From Actinacidiphila alni (GTDB lineage: Bacteria > Actinomycetota > Actinomycetes > Streptomycetales > Streptomycetaceae): a DNA stretch of 64,000 nt. Both the position numbers and the translations under genes were made by a program. The notes below the pieces were generated by a model. That model searched no databases. It was given only the letters and a program-made list of their open reading frames with translations, and was not told the DNA's origin. The stretch is from positions 580,222-644,221 of the forward strand of contig NZ_FONG01000002.1 in NCBI RefSeq assembly GCF_900112845.1. Direction: 5' to 3'. Position 1 is the stretch's first letter; each line of letters begins with the position of its first letter. Positions 20,040 to 29,319 of the stretch are shown here, piece by piece.

Positions 20040-22232
20040 ATGCACCGGATACCCGCGGCACGCCGTGCCGCCCTCGCGGGCGCTCTCGCGCTCGTCCTGC
20101 CGCTCGGCGCCGCCGCGCTCGACCCCCCGCCCGCCGCCGCGGCACCCGTCAGCGGCACGGCCGCCGCCGGCACCGTCACCACCGGCGGAAAGTGCCTGGA
20201 CGACGCCGACTTCGGCACCGCCAACGGAACCGTCGTCCAGGTCTTCACCTGCAACGGCTCGTCCGCCCAGGCATGGGCGTGGCAGCCCGACGGCACGGTG
20301 CGGGTCTACGGCAAGTGCCTCGACGTCACCGGCGCGTCCAACGCCAACGGCGCGCTCGTCCAGCTCTACGACTGCGTGTCCGGCGTACCGCAGCAGAAGT
20401 TCGCGCACCTGCCCGACGGCACGATCTACAGCGCCAAGTCCGGCAAGTGCCTTGCCGTGCAGGGTGCCACGGTGAACAACGCCCGGATCGGGCTCGCCCC
20501 GTGCGACCCCGCCAACACCGCGCAGCAGTGGACCGCAGCCACCGCGCCGCCGCCCGCGTACACCGTCTCGGCGGGCCCGGCCGTCTCGTGGGGGAACGCG
20601 GACGACACCCCGGCGTCGGTCTACCTCGACAAGAACGGGCAGTTCTACTACCAGCAGGCGCACTCCCTGTATGGCCCGACCGACTCCCGGCAGTGGAAGT
20701 TCTTCACCGGCACGCACGCGACCTTCGACACCGCCTACGCGGCCGGATCGATCAACAGCGCCGTCAACCCGGCCAATCCGGCCGACCGCAACGACGACAC
20801 CACCTGGCGCTGCGACAACAGCCCGACCGGCGTGGTGAGTTCGTACGCCCCGTCACGGCAGGGCTTCTCCGAGCGCAACTACTGCGACCTGAGCGGGGTG
20901 TGGGTCGACCCCGACACCGGCGACTGGCACGGCCTGGTCCACAACGAATTCACCCCCGACACCTTCTCCAGCGGCCTGCACTACGACGGCATCGACACCG
21001 CCGTCTCCAAGGACCAGGGCCGGACCTGGACGATCACCGGCCGGGCGATCACCTCGCCGTACAGCACCGCCCGCGACGACTCCGCCCAGTTCCCGCAGCA
21101 GAGCTGGTACTACGGCGACGGCGACCAGCGGCTGTTCACCGACTACGCCTCCGGGTACTTCTACGTCTTCTACGCCAGCCGCACCCTGAGCAAGGGCCCC
21201 GGCGGCCAGGTGTGGGAGCAGCACGTGGCGCGCGCCCCCATCTCCGGGAAGATGGCGGCCGGTTCGTGGCAGAAGTGGTACGACGGCTCCTGGCAGTCCC
21301 CGGGTGTCGGCGGCGCCGAGAGCGACATCATTCCGGCGGACGGCGGTGGCAGCGGATACATCGCCCCCGGCGACGACTACCACCCGACCAACGCCGGCAG
21401 CACGGCGGCGCAGGTCGGCGCGGGCACCTCGCCCGACAACTCGCAGCTCGCCGTCATGAACATCGCCTGGGACTCCTACCTCGGCAAGTACATCGGCACC
21501 CCGCAGAATTCCGTCGCCCAGAACGCGGGCACCAAGACGCCGCTGCACTTCTACGCCACCGACGACCTCGCCACCCAGAAGTGGACCGACCTCGGGCTGC
21601 TCGACAGTGACCCCAACGGCGCCTGGTACCGCTGGTTCCTGGACTCCGGGAGCCTGACCGGCTCCACCGTGCTGGGCCGGACCTTCCGCTCCTACTGCTC
21701 CTTCGAGTGCTCCACGTACACCGGCGAGTACCACAACGTGACGATCGCCCCCACGTCCCCGGCCGGACTGCCGACCCCGCCGGTCAGCGCGACCGCCACC
21801 TACCGGATCACTGCGGGCAACGGGCAGTACCTCACCCTGCGCGGCGACGCGGTCGCCGTCGGCACGGGCACGGCGGCCGACCGGCGGTGGAGGTTCACCG
21901 CGACCGGTGACGGCTTCTTCACCGTCACCGACGCCTCCTCCGGCCGCCCGCTGACTGTGGACGCCGGCACGGACGCGGGCCGCGCCTGGGGCGCCGCCGT
22001 CACCCTCGGCGCCTCCGGTACGACGGCCGGCGTCGGCGGTCAGTGGTCGGTCCAGCGCGTCACGGCGTCCGGCCCGGCCGCGTACCGCCTGGTCAATCGC
22101 TACAGCGGCCTGGCCCTCAGCCTCAGCGGCACCGCCGCCACCTCCCCGCAGCGCACCTGGGACCCCACCGGCACCGCGCCCGGCGGCGACACCCGTACGG
22201 TCGCCGCCCAGACCCTGGCCTTCACCGGGTAA
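20040..22232 (+). CDS. Secreted ricin-trefoil protein with glycosidase-like beta-propeller region
   Basis: A 730-residue exported protein of uncertain activity. ATG at 20040 is preceded by GGAGGAATC. After the signal peptide a ricin B-type trefoil (about residues 40-170) shows the repeated GKCLD and QxW pattern. A long central domain (about 180-575) has repeated strands with AVSKDQGRTW (an Asp-box-like SxDxGxTW), typical of sialidase-like propellers. A second trefoil-like domain follows (YRITAGNGQYLTLRG onward). Neighbouring chitin and hexosamine enzymes suggest a carbohydrate substrate, but catalytic residues cannot be assigned. Confidence 0.8.
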   Translation: MHRIPAARRAALAGALALVLPLGAAALDPPPAAAAPVSGTAAAGTVTTGGKCLDDADFGTANGTVVQVFTCNGSSAQAWAWQPDGTVRVYGKCLDVTGASNANGALVQLYDCVSGVPQQKFAHLPDGTIYSAKSGKCLAVQGATVNNARIGLAPCDPANTAQQWTAATAPPPAYTVSAGPAVSWGNADDTPASVYLDKNGQFYYQQAHSLYGPTDSRQWKFFTGTHATFDTAYAAGSINSAVNPANPADRNDDTTWRCDNSPTGVVSSYAPSRQGFSERNYCDLSGVWVDPDTGDWHGLVHNEFTPDTFSSGLHYDGIDTAVSKDQGRTWTITGRAITSPYSTARDDSAQFPQQSWYYGDGDQRLFTDYASGYFYVFYASRTLSKGPGGQVWEQHVARAPISGKMAAGSWQKWYDGSWQSPGVGGAESDIIPADGGGSGYIAPGDDYHPTNAGSTAAQVGAGTSPDNSQLAVMNIAWDSYLGKYIGTPQNSVAQNAGTKTPLHFYATDDLATQKWTDLGLLDSDPNGAWYRWFLDSGSLTGSTVLGRTFRSYCSFECSTYTGEYHNVTIAPTSPAGLPTPPVSATATYRITAGNGQYLTLRGDAVAVGTGTAADRRWRFTATGDGFFTVTDASSGRPLTVDAGTDAGRAWGAAVTLGASGTTAGVGGQWSVQRVTASGPAAYRLVNRYSGLALSLSGTAATSPQRTWDPTGTAPGGDTRTVAAQTLAFTG

Positions 22233-22332
22233 CGCCGCAGGTCGGCGGCCGATCGGGTGCTCCTGGAAAAGACCGGAAAAAAGTCGGGCGCCACTGTCGA
22301 TCGCGGCACCTCCCGTTCGACGCACTCGTGTA

Positions 22333-22403
22333 GGACGGCTTCCCGTACCGGAGGCGTACGGGAAGCCGTCCGGCCCGTACGGAAAGCCGTACGGGCCGGA
22401 CGG
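22333..22403. terminator. Overlapping, mutually exclusive hairpins
   Basis: Hairpin one has a perfect 16-bp stem (22333-22348 with 22356-22371). Hairpin two has a perfect 17-bp stem (22366-22382 with 22387-22403) and loop AAAG. They share 22366-22371, so they cannot both form completely. A further partial copy of the same GCCCGTACGGAAAGCCGT unit follows to about 22422. Likely terminates the upstream gene; an attenuator for the next gene is possible. Confidence 0.7.
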
Positions 22404-22458
22404 CCCGTACGGAAAGCCGTGCCGGCGGAAGCCGACAGGACCTGACGAGGGAGACCCG

Positions 22459-23118
22459 ATGAGCGCGACCAACGGCCAATTGCTGCGCGTGCAGAATTTC
22501 ATGGTGTCGAGCGACGGCATCGGCGCCGGGGAGGACCAGAGCCTGGAACACCCCTTCGGCCACGCCATCGACCCGGGCAAGTTCTTCGCCTGGGCCGGCG
22601 CCACGGCGAGCTGGCCCAACCGCACCGACCCCGGCGGCAGCCGCGGCCTGGACGACTACTTCACCCGCGACTTCAGCCACAACATCGGCGCCGAGATCAT
22701 GGGACGCAACAAGTTCGGTCCGCAGCGCGGCCCGTGGCAGGACGACGAGTGGCGCGGCTGGTGGGGTGACGAACCGCCGTTCCACACACCGGTGTTCGTC
22801 CTCACCCACCACCCGCGTCCCTCGTTCACCCTCTCCGACACCACCTTCCACTTCGTGGACGGCGAGCCCGCCGACGTCCTCGCCCGGGCACGCGAGGCCG
22901 CCCAGGGCAAGGACGTCAGGCTCGGCGGCGGCGTCACCACCGTCCGCGCCTACCTCGACGCCGGCCTCATCGACGCCCTCCACGTCGCCGTCTCCCCGCA
23001 GAAGCTCGGCACCGGCCTGCGCCTGTGGGACTCCCCGGACGACCTCCGCGACCGCTACCACCTCGACGTCGTCCCCAGCCCGAGCGGCGTCACGCACCAC
23101 ATCTTCTGGCGCAAATGA
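22459..23118 (+). CDS. RibD C-terminal / dihydrofolate-reductase-like protein
   Basis: A 219-residue NAD(P)H-dependent reductase-like protein of the RibD_C family. It begins MSATNGQLLRVQNFMVSSDG, has the family's EIMGRNKFGP segment, FVLTHHPRPSFTL, then DVRLGGGVTTVRAYLDAGLIDALHVAVSP. GAGGGAGACCCG precedes the ATG. These proteins are common in actinobacteria and physiological substrates are rarely known. It stands alone between hairpins on either side. Confidence 0.88.
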   Translation: MSATNGQLLRVQNFMVSSDGIGAGEDQSLEHPFGHAIDPGKFFAWAGATASWPNRTDPGGSRGLDDYFTRDFSHNIGAEIMGRNKFGPQRGPWQDDEWRGWWGDEPPFHTPVFVLTHHPRPSFTLSDTTFHFVDGEPADVLARAREAAQGKDVRLGGGVTTVRAYLDAGLIDALHVAVSPQKLGTGLRLWDSPDDLRDRYHLDVVPSPSGVTHHIFWRK

Positions 23119-23139
23119 TGTGAGCTGCCTGTACGATCA

Positions 23140-23161
23140 CCGCGTTCCGGGGGGAACGCGG
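23140..23161. terminator. Short hairpin terminator
   Basis: A 9-bp stem (CCGCGTTCC at 23140-23148 with GGAACGCGG at 23153-23161) with a GGGG loop, 22 bases after the RibD-like gene. Confidence 0.6.
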
Positions 23162-23224
23162 CGCGGCGGGGGGTCTGCCGCACCGGCCGCATGTCCCCCC
23201 GCGGTCTCGGGGAGGGACTCGTTC

Positions 23225-26200
23225 ATGCGCCGTCGTCATGCTTCCGTGCGCGCTCGTGAAGCCGCAGGTGGTGAGGCCGCCCGCGGTCGTACGTCCGGGC
23301 GCGTACGCGGAAGGTCCCGCGCACGTCTCGCTGTCGCCGTCGCGACGGCCGTGATGTCGGCGACGGCGGGCCTCGGCCTGTCGGCACCGTCGGCCGGCGC
23401 GGCGGACGCGCCGCAGGAGACGGTCGTGCCGGCCGGGCTGAGCAGCGTCCCCCTCAGCGCGTCCCTGTTCACCGACGGGGCCGGCGCGCAAGGCGTGTTC
23501 CAGAGGGTCCAGGGCGTCCTGGTCTGGACCCGCTACGCGGACGGCCGCTCCGTCCGCGTACCGGATCAGGACGCCGACCCGTACGCCCCGTCCGGGCTGC
23601 ACGACGACGCCCTGGCCCACGTCCGGGCCGACGGCGGGATCGACGTGTGGAACGCGGTCGACGGCACGACGCGTACGCTCCGGGTCCCGCAGGACCAGAC
23701 CGTGGCGAACGTCGAGGGGACGACGGCCCTCACGTTCACCACCGTCACCGCCGCGGACGGGACGACCGGCCACGTCTACCACCTGCTGACCCCAGGACCC
23801 GGGGACACCACCCGCGACGTGACCGTCACCGGCGCGCCCGACGGGATGACGATCCAGCAGCCGATCCGTGCCGCGGACGACACCTCCCTGGTGCTCGTCG
23901 CCAAACTGGCGGACGGCACCGGCCACATGGTGGCCGTCGACCGGGAGACCGGCCGGGTGCAGGGCTGGACCCCCGCGCTGGCCACCTCGTACATCAACGT
24001 CAGCCTCTCGGCGCGGAATCTTGTCGTGTGGTCGGCGAAGTACACGAAGATCCTGGTGTTCCCCCGCTCCGACCTGTCGGCGGCCCCGCGGGAAACGGTC
24101 CTGGACGGCGCCGACGCCGCGAACGTCACGGCGGGGCTGACCCTCGTCGGCGACTGGGTGGTCCGCCGGCCCGGCGCCGGCAAGGCGGTCGTGGCGGAGC
24201 CGCTGTCCGGCGGCCCGTCCGTCACGCTGGCCACCTCGGACGTCGCGATCTCCTCGTCGTCGCACGACACCGCGGTGGTCAAGGGCAGTACGACGGCCGG
24301 TGGCGACGTGGACATCCTGCGCATCGCACCGGGCCCCGACGCGGACGGCCGGCCCGTCGTCACCCGGCTCACGCAGCTGTCCCGGCTGCCCGTCCCGGTC
24401 CAGGGGCTGTCCCTGGACCAGGGGCGGCTCGTCGTGTCCGACGCGAGCAGCGGCCGGCGCGACACGTATGTGCGGACCGTCGCGGCCACCGGGACACCGG
24501 AGTTCGGCGACCGGTCCGCCTTCACGGACAGCTTCGCCCGGCCGTCCGACAAGTGCCCGGTCCAGGACGCCGGTTGCTCGGCCATCGAGGGCACGGCCGA
24601 CGGACGCGTCGCCTGGGTTGAACGGGAGAGCTTCGGGGACTCCGTCGTGGTCAACGGACCGGGGCCGGATCTGGACACGCTCTCGGTGCCCGCCGGAGGC
24701 CGGATCGCCGATGTGTCCGGCACGTACCTGATCTATGCGGTCGGCGGCCTCCTTTACGTGCACCGCCTCGGGGACGGCGTCGCCCCCACGACCTTCCCCG
24801 CCCGTGCGAGCGCCATCTGGGGCGACGTGCTGCTCACCGCGGGCAGCGCCCCGGGGAGCATCACCGGCTTCAACCTCACGACGCGCAAGCCCGCCGCGAC
24901 GCTCACCACCGACGCCGGCTGCGTCCCCACCGAGCTCCAGGCGAACGGCCGCTGGCTGTACTGGAGTTGCGGCCCCGAGGGGCCGGCGGGCGTGTACGAC
25001 CGCACGGCGAAGAAGTCGGTGCCTGTGCCGTCGGACGAGGCCCGGCTCGGCGACGGATTCGTCGTCACGCACGACCGGGCGGCGGGCACGCTCACGCTCA
25101 CCACCGTCACGGGCGGCAAGGCCGTCGGCCGGGTGATCGGCGACCTGCCCGACACCGGGGTCTCGCAGCGCGACGTGCGCTGGACCGTCGACGAGTCCGG
25201 GCCGAACGCCGCTTACGTGGACGCCGAGAACCGGGTGCACCTCGTACCGTCCGGCGCGCCCGCGCAGCCCCTGCGGCTGCTCGCACCGGCCGACAGCTTC
25301 GACTCGGTCGACGCCCACGCGCCGGACACGGTACCGGTGACCCTCACCCGCGTCCTGCTGTCCAAGCCCGCCGCGGACTGGACCCTCACGGTGCGGAACG
25401 CCCAGGGAAAGGTCGTCGACACCCGGCACGGCGGCGCGGCCCGCGGCGAGGTGCGGATCGACTGGCGCGGCGTCGACCCCGCGCTCCCCGGCGTGCGGCA
25501 CTTCCCCAACGGCCGCTACGTCTGGTCCCTGTCCTTCACCCCGGCCGACGGCCAGGGCGCGCCGCTGGCCGTCACCGGCTCCGTACGGCTCATGGGCGCA
25601 CCCACCTGGCGCGACCTGGTGGGGGAGGACGGGTACGGCGACCTGCTCGGTCTTGACGGCACCGGACGCGTGTTCTCCTACCAGAGCACCGGCACCGGGG
25701 GCCTCGGGCCGAAGCAGGCCTCGGACGGCGGCACCTTCCCCACGACCTCGCTGCTCGTCCCGTTCGGGGACACCGACGGCGACGGGTGCGACGACGTCCT
25801 CGTCCGCGTGGGCGACGAACTGCGGGCCTACCGGGAAGGATGCAACTCCATGGTGTCGGCGTCCTCCCCGCACGTGTCGATCGGCAAGGGCTGGGGGCAG
25901 TACAACGTCCTCACCTCGCCCGGCGACCTCAACGGAGACGGCCACCTGGACCTGATCGCCCGTCAGACCAGCACCGGTGACATCTACTTCTACGCCGGCA
26001 CCGCCACCCAGCAGCTCAAGCCGCGCGTGCGCATCGGCGTCGACTGGAAGCTCTACTCCCGGATCATCGGCGCGGGCGACCTCAACGGCGACGGCCGCGG
26101 CGATCTCCTCGGCCTCGACACCTCCGGCGGCCTCTGGCGCTACTACGCCCGCCCCGACGGCACCGTCACCCCCCGCGTCCGCATCGCCACCAACTGGGGC

Positions 26201-26377
26201 AAGACCTACACCGCCGTCCTCGGCACCGGCGACCTCACCGGCGACGCCCGCCCCGACCTCGTCGCCCGCGACACCACCGGCAGACTCTTCCGCCTCAACA
26301 GCACGTCGACCGGCACCTTCGCGGCGCCGGTGCTGATCGGGACGGGAGGCTGGAATACGTACAAGGGGCTGTTCTGA
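23225..26377 (+). CDS. Large secreted FG-GAP repeat protein
   Basis: A 1050-residue exported protein. ATG at 23225 has GGAGGGACTC upstream and gives a long twin-basic signal peptide cleaved near AGAADA. The first two-thirds looks like a beta-propeller without a recognised catalytic motif. An Ig-like segment (FPNGRYVWSLSFTPADG) follows, then C-terminal FG-GAP/VCBS calcium-binding repeats: DTDGDGCDDVLV, DLNGDGHLDLIA, DLNGDGRGDLLG and DLTGDARPDLVA. Such proteins are adhesins or carbohydrate-binding surface proteins; function here is unknown. Confidence 0.85.
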   Translation: MRRRHASVRAREAAGGEAARGRTSGRVRGRSRARLAVAVATAVMSATAGLGLSAPSAGAADAPQETVVPAGLSSVPLSASLFTDGAGAQGVFQRVQGVLVWTRYADGRSVRVPDQDADPYAPSGLHDDALAHVRADGGIDVWNAVDGTTRTLRVPQDQTVANVEGTTALTFTTVTAADGTTGHVYHLLTPGPGDTTRDVTVTGAPDGMTIQQPIRAADDTSLVLVAKLADGTGHMVAVDRETGRVQGWTPALATSYINVSLSARNLVVWSAKYTKILVFPRSDLSAAPRETVLDGADAANVTAGLTLVGDWVVRRPGAGKAVVAEPLSGGPSVTLATSDVAISSSSHDTAVVKGSTTAGGDVDILRIAPGPDADGRPVVTRLTQLSRLPVPVQGLSLDQGRLVVSDASSGRRDTYVRTVAATGTPEFGDRSAFTDSFARPSDKCPVQDAGCSAIEGTADGRVAWVERESFGDSVVVNGPGPDLDTLSVPAGGRIADVSGTYLIYAVGGLLYVHRLGDGVAPTTFPARASAIWGDVLLTAGSAPGSITGFNLTTRKPAATLTTDAGCVPTELQANGRWLYWSCGPEGPAGVYDRTAKKSVPVPSDEARLGDGFVVTHDRAAGTLTLTTVTGGKAVGRVIGDLPDTGVSQRDVRWTVDESGPNAAYVDAENRVHLVPSGAPAQPLRLLAPADSFDSVDAHAPDTVPVTLTRVLLSKPAADWTLTVRNAQGKVVDTRHGGAARGEVRIDWRGVDPALPGVRHFPNGRYVWSLSFTPADGQGAPLAVTGSVRLMGAPTWRDLVGEDGYGDLLGLDGTGRVFSYQSTGTGGLGPKQASDGGTFPTTSLLVPFGDTDGDGCDDVLVRVGDELRAYREGCNSMVSASSPHVSIGKGWGQYNVLTSPGDLNGDGHLDLIARQTSTGDIYFYAGTATQQLKPRVRIGVDWKLYSRIIGAGDLNGDGRGDLLGLDTSGGLWRYYARPDGTVTPRVRIATNWGKTYTAVLGTGDLTGDARPDLVARDTTGRLFRLNSTSTGTFAAPVLIGTGGWNTYKGLF

Positions 26378-26495
26378 CAGCTCTGACGGTTCTGGCGGGG
26401 GCGTGCCGCCCACTTCGCCCCTCCTGACCTGCGCGGTGTTAGATCCGCTCCCCGGCCGACACATACAGGTCAAGGACGCGGGACGGGGAGAGGCG

Positions 26496-27053
26496 TTGGA
26501 GACCGAGGACGAGTTCGGGCTGATCTACGAGCGGTGCTACGCCGATGTCTACCGGTACGTGGCACGGCGCGCGGGGGCGGGGGACGCGGCCGATCTGACC
26601 GCCGACGTGTTCACCGTCGCGTGGCGGCGGTTCGCGGTGCTCCCGCGGGACAGGCCGCTGCCCTGGCTCTACACGACGGCACGGAATGTGCTGGCGAACC
26701 ATGTGCGGGCCCGCGCCAAGGAGGCGGACGCTTCCGGCCGGGCCGCGCGGGCCGCCGCTGCGGACTCCGCCGGCACGGCGGAGCCGGACGTCGCGGATCG
26801 GGTGTCAGGACGGGCTGCGGTACGGCAGGCGTGGCAGGGCCTGTCCGAGCGTGACCGCGAGGTGCTGGCGCTGATCGGCTGGGAGGGCCTCTCCGTCAAG
26901 GACGCGGCCCGCGCGGCCGGTTGCTCGCCCGCGGCCTTCTCCGTACGGCTGATGCGGGCCCGCGCCCGGCTGCGGCGCCGGCTCGCCGGGGCCGACCAGG
27001 ACCGCGGGTCCACGAGTGATGTCTTCGCACGGGAATCGGGAGTCACGCCATGA
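26496..27053 (+). CDS. ECF RNA polymerase sigma factor
   Basis: A 185-residue ECF sigma factor. Region 2 is FGLIYERCYADVYRYVARRAG to LPWLYTTARNVLANHVRAR. Region 4 is LSERDREVLALIGWEGLSVKDAARAAGCSPAAFSVRLMRARARLRRRL, split by a variable linker. TTG at 26496, with GGGGAGAGG upstream, places region 2 at the usual distance; a GTG at 26436 lacks a ribosome site. Its stop overlaps the next gene's ATG by four bases (ATGA), tying it to the membrane protein downstream. Confidence 0.9.
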   Translation: METEDEFGLIYERCYADVYRYVARRAGAGDAADLTADVFTVAWRRFAVLPRDRPLPWLYTTARNVLANHVRARAKEADASGRAARAAAADSAGTAEPDVADRVSGRAAVRQAWQGLSERDREVLALIGWEGLSVKDAARAAGCSPAAFSVRLMRARARLRRRLAGADQDRGSTSDVFARESGVTP

Positions 27054-28027
27054 ACCTCGCCTCATCGACGCGGAAGACGATGCGCCCCGCCGATCCCGCG
27101 GCGCACCTCGATCTCCCGGACCGCGCGGTCATCGACGCGGCCTACCGGCGGATCGTGGCCACCGCTCCGGAACCGGCACCGGCCATCGCGTTGCCCAGGA
27201 CGTACCGCCGCCGGCTCGCCCTCGGGCTGGCCGCCGCGGGCGTCGCGGGAGTGGTCACGGCCGTCGTCGTGATCCCCTCCTCCGGCGGCACCGCCTACGC
27301 CGCCACCCCGCCGCCCCTGCGCTATCAACTCCCGTCCCCCGGAACGGCGGACGCGGCGGCGGAACTGAACCGCCTCGCCCGTATCGCCGCCGCCCGGCCC
27401 GCCCCGCGGGGAGACGTCGCGCACATCCACTTGCGCCAATGGGCGCTCTCCACGAGCGTCGACGGCGCCGGCGGCACGGACACCGTCACGTCGAAGGTGA
27501 TCACCGAGGACATCGACTGGTTCAAACGCCCCTCGGGCGTCACCGTGACGCGGCGGCTGCTCGACGGAAAGTCGCGCCCCGAGAGCGGATCCGACCCGGC
27601 CACCGCCTTTGAGGACCGGCAAGTGCCGTCCACGCCCGAGGCGTTGAGGACATGGCTCGGCGCCGATCAGCCCGGCGTCGGCATCGGCGACGCGGCCGGT
27701 ATGAACGACGCCGTCGTCGACCTGATGATCAGTCATGTCCTCACGCCGCGGCAGCAGTCGGCGCTCCTCCGCACAATCGCCACCACCCCCGGCCTGCGCT
27801 ACCGGGGCACCGTGCGGGACCGCGCGGGCCGCGACGGCGAGGCGTTCACGGCGGAGAGCGCCGCGAACGGCCTCCCGACCCGCTTCACCTTCATCGTGGA
27901 CCCGGCGACGGGAAGCCTCCTCGGCCAGGAGTCCATGCTCACGAAGACCGCCGGAAGCCTGAACGTCCGCATCCCGTCCGTCATCGCATATCAGGTCTAT
28001 CTGACCTCCGAACGCCGTAGCGAGTAG
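27050..28027 (+). CDS. CU044_5270-type membrane protein, sigma-factor partner
   Basis: A 325-residue single-pass protein: cytoplasmic N-terminus (about 1-60), one transmembrane helix (RLALGLAAAGVAGVVTAVVVI), and an extracellular domain resembling the CU044_5270 family found beside actinobacterial ECF sigma genes. ATG overlaps the sigma gene's stop. In this family layout the protein probably senses an envelope signal or restrains the sigma factor. No canonical anti-sigma zinc motif is visible. Confidence 0.82.
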   Translation: MNLASSTRKTMRPADPAAHLDLPDRAVIDAAYRRIVATAPEPAPAIALPRTYRRRLALGLAAAGVAGVVTAVVVIPSSGGTAYAATPPPLRYQLPSPGTADAAAELNRLARIAAARPAPRGDVAHIHLRQWALSTSVDGAGGTDTVTSKVITEDIDWFKRPSGVTVTRRLLDGKSRPESGSDPATAFEDRQVPSTPEALRTWLGADQPGVGIGDAAGMNDAVVDLMISHVLTPRQQSALLRTIATTPGLRYRGTVRDRAGRDGEAFTAESAANGLPTRFTFIVDPATGSLLGQESMLTKTAGSLNVRIPSVIAYQVYLTSERRSE

Positions 28028-28109
28028 GGTATTCGGGCCCGGGCGTGCCCGGGTGTGTGGAGAAATGTGGGCGGGCGAGGCGCGTGAAGCGCGGGACGGG
28101 GGGATCGGC

Positions 28110-29255
28110 GTGGGTCTTTTCGATGCGATCCGGGGCGAGTTCATCGACATCGTGGAGTGGACCGACGACAGTCGGGACACCATCGTGTGGCGGTTCCCGC
28201 GACACGACAACGAGATCAAGATGGGCGCCAAGCTCGTCGTCCGCGAGTCCCAGACCGCGGTGTTCGTCAACGAGGGCCAGATCGCCGACGTCTTCACGCC
28301 CGGCACGTACACCCTCCAGACGCAGAACATGCCGATTTTGTCCACGCTGAAGGGCTGGAAGTACGGCTTCGACTCGCCGTTCAAGGCCGAGGTGTACTTC
28401 GTCACCACCCGCCAGTTCACGGACATGAAGTGGGGCACGGCGAACCCCGTGATCGTGCGGGACGCCGAGTTCGGGATGGTACGGCTGCGGGCCTTCGGTT
28501 CGTTCGCCGCGAAGGTCGTGGACCCGGCCGCGCTGCTGCGCGAACTGGCGGGCACCGACCCGCAGTTCCGTACCGAGGAAGTGCAGGAGTATCTGCGGCA
28601 GCTCATCGTCGGGCGGCTGTCCAACGCGCTGGCCACCTCGGGCGTGCCGATGCTGGACCTGGCCACGCAGCAGGACGCGATCGGCGCGCGGCTTGGCGTG
28701 GTGCTCAGCCAGGAGCTGGCGCCGGTCGGCATCAGTGTGCCGAAGTTCGTGATCGAGAACATCTCGTTGCCGCCGGAGGTCGAGGAGGCCATCGACACCC
28801 GGTCGCGGATGGGGATCGCGGGCAATCTCGACCAGTTCACGCAGTTCCAGGCGGCGAACGCGATCGGCGAGGCGGCCCGTAATCAGGGCGGCGCGGGCGA
28901 GGGCGTGGGCCTGGGCATCGGCATGGCGATGGGCCAGCGGATCGCCGCGGGCCTCACACCGCAGGCTCCGGCCCCGGCCTCGGGTCAGGCTCCCGCTCCC
29001 GCCGCCCCGGCCGCACCCGCCGCGGCCACCCCGCCGCCGCTGCCGCAGGCCGCGCAGTGGTTCATCGGGGTCGGCGGCGCCCAGCAGGGCCCGTACGACG
29101 CCGCCGCGCTGTCCGGCCTGGTCGGCGCGGGCACCCTGACCCGCGAGACGCTGGTCTGGAAGGACGGGATGGCCGGGTGGCTGCCCGCCGCCCAAGTCCC
29201 GGAAGTGGGCGGGCTGTTCGGCGCGGTGCCGCCGCCGCTGCCCCCGCAGGCATAG
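28110..29255 (+). CDS. SPFH (YdjI-like) protein with C-terminal GYF_2 domain
   Basis: A 381-residue membrane-microdomain scaffold-type protein. Residues 1-240 form the SPFH/virion-core-like domain: GLFDAIRGEFIDIVEWTDDS at the start and ENISLPPEVEEAIDTRSRMG at the end. A Gly/Ala/Pro-rich linker leads to a GYF_2 domain (QWFIGVGGAQQGPYDAAALS). GTG at 28110 follows GGGGGGATCGG and matches where the family begins. It lies 64 bases ahead of a zinc-ribbon membrane protein; a similar pair occurs in Bacillus ydjGHI beside PspA, suggesting an envelope-stress role. Confidence 0.85.
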   Translation: MGLFDAIRGEFIDIVEWTDDSRDTIVWRFPRHDNEIKMGAKLVVRESQTAVFVNEGQIADVFTPGTYTLQTQNMPILSTLKGWKYGFDSPFKAEVYFVTTRQFTDMKWGTANPVIVRDAEFGMVRLRAFGSFAAKVVDPAALLRELAGTDPQFRTEEVQEYLRQLIVGRLSNALATSGVPMLDLATQQDAIGARLGVVLSQELAPVGISVPKFVIENISLPPEVEEAIDTRSRMGIAGNLDQFTQFQAANAIGEAARNQGGAGEGVGLGIGMAMGQRIAAGLTPQAPAPASGQAPAPAAPAAPAAATPPPLPQAAQWFIGVGGAQQGPYDAAALSGLVGAGTLTRETLVWKDGMAGWLPAAQVPEVGGLFGAVPPPLPPQA

Positions 29256-29319
29256 GCGTTCTTGTCGCGCACCCCGAACCCGTACCCCCGGACCGACGAG
29301 AACGCTGGGAGACCACAGC

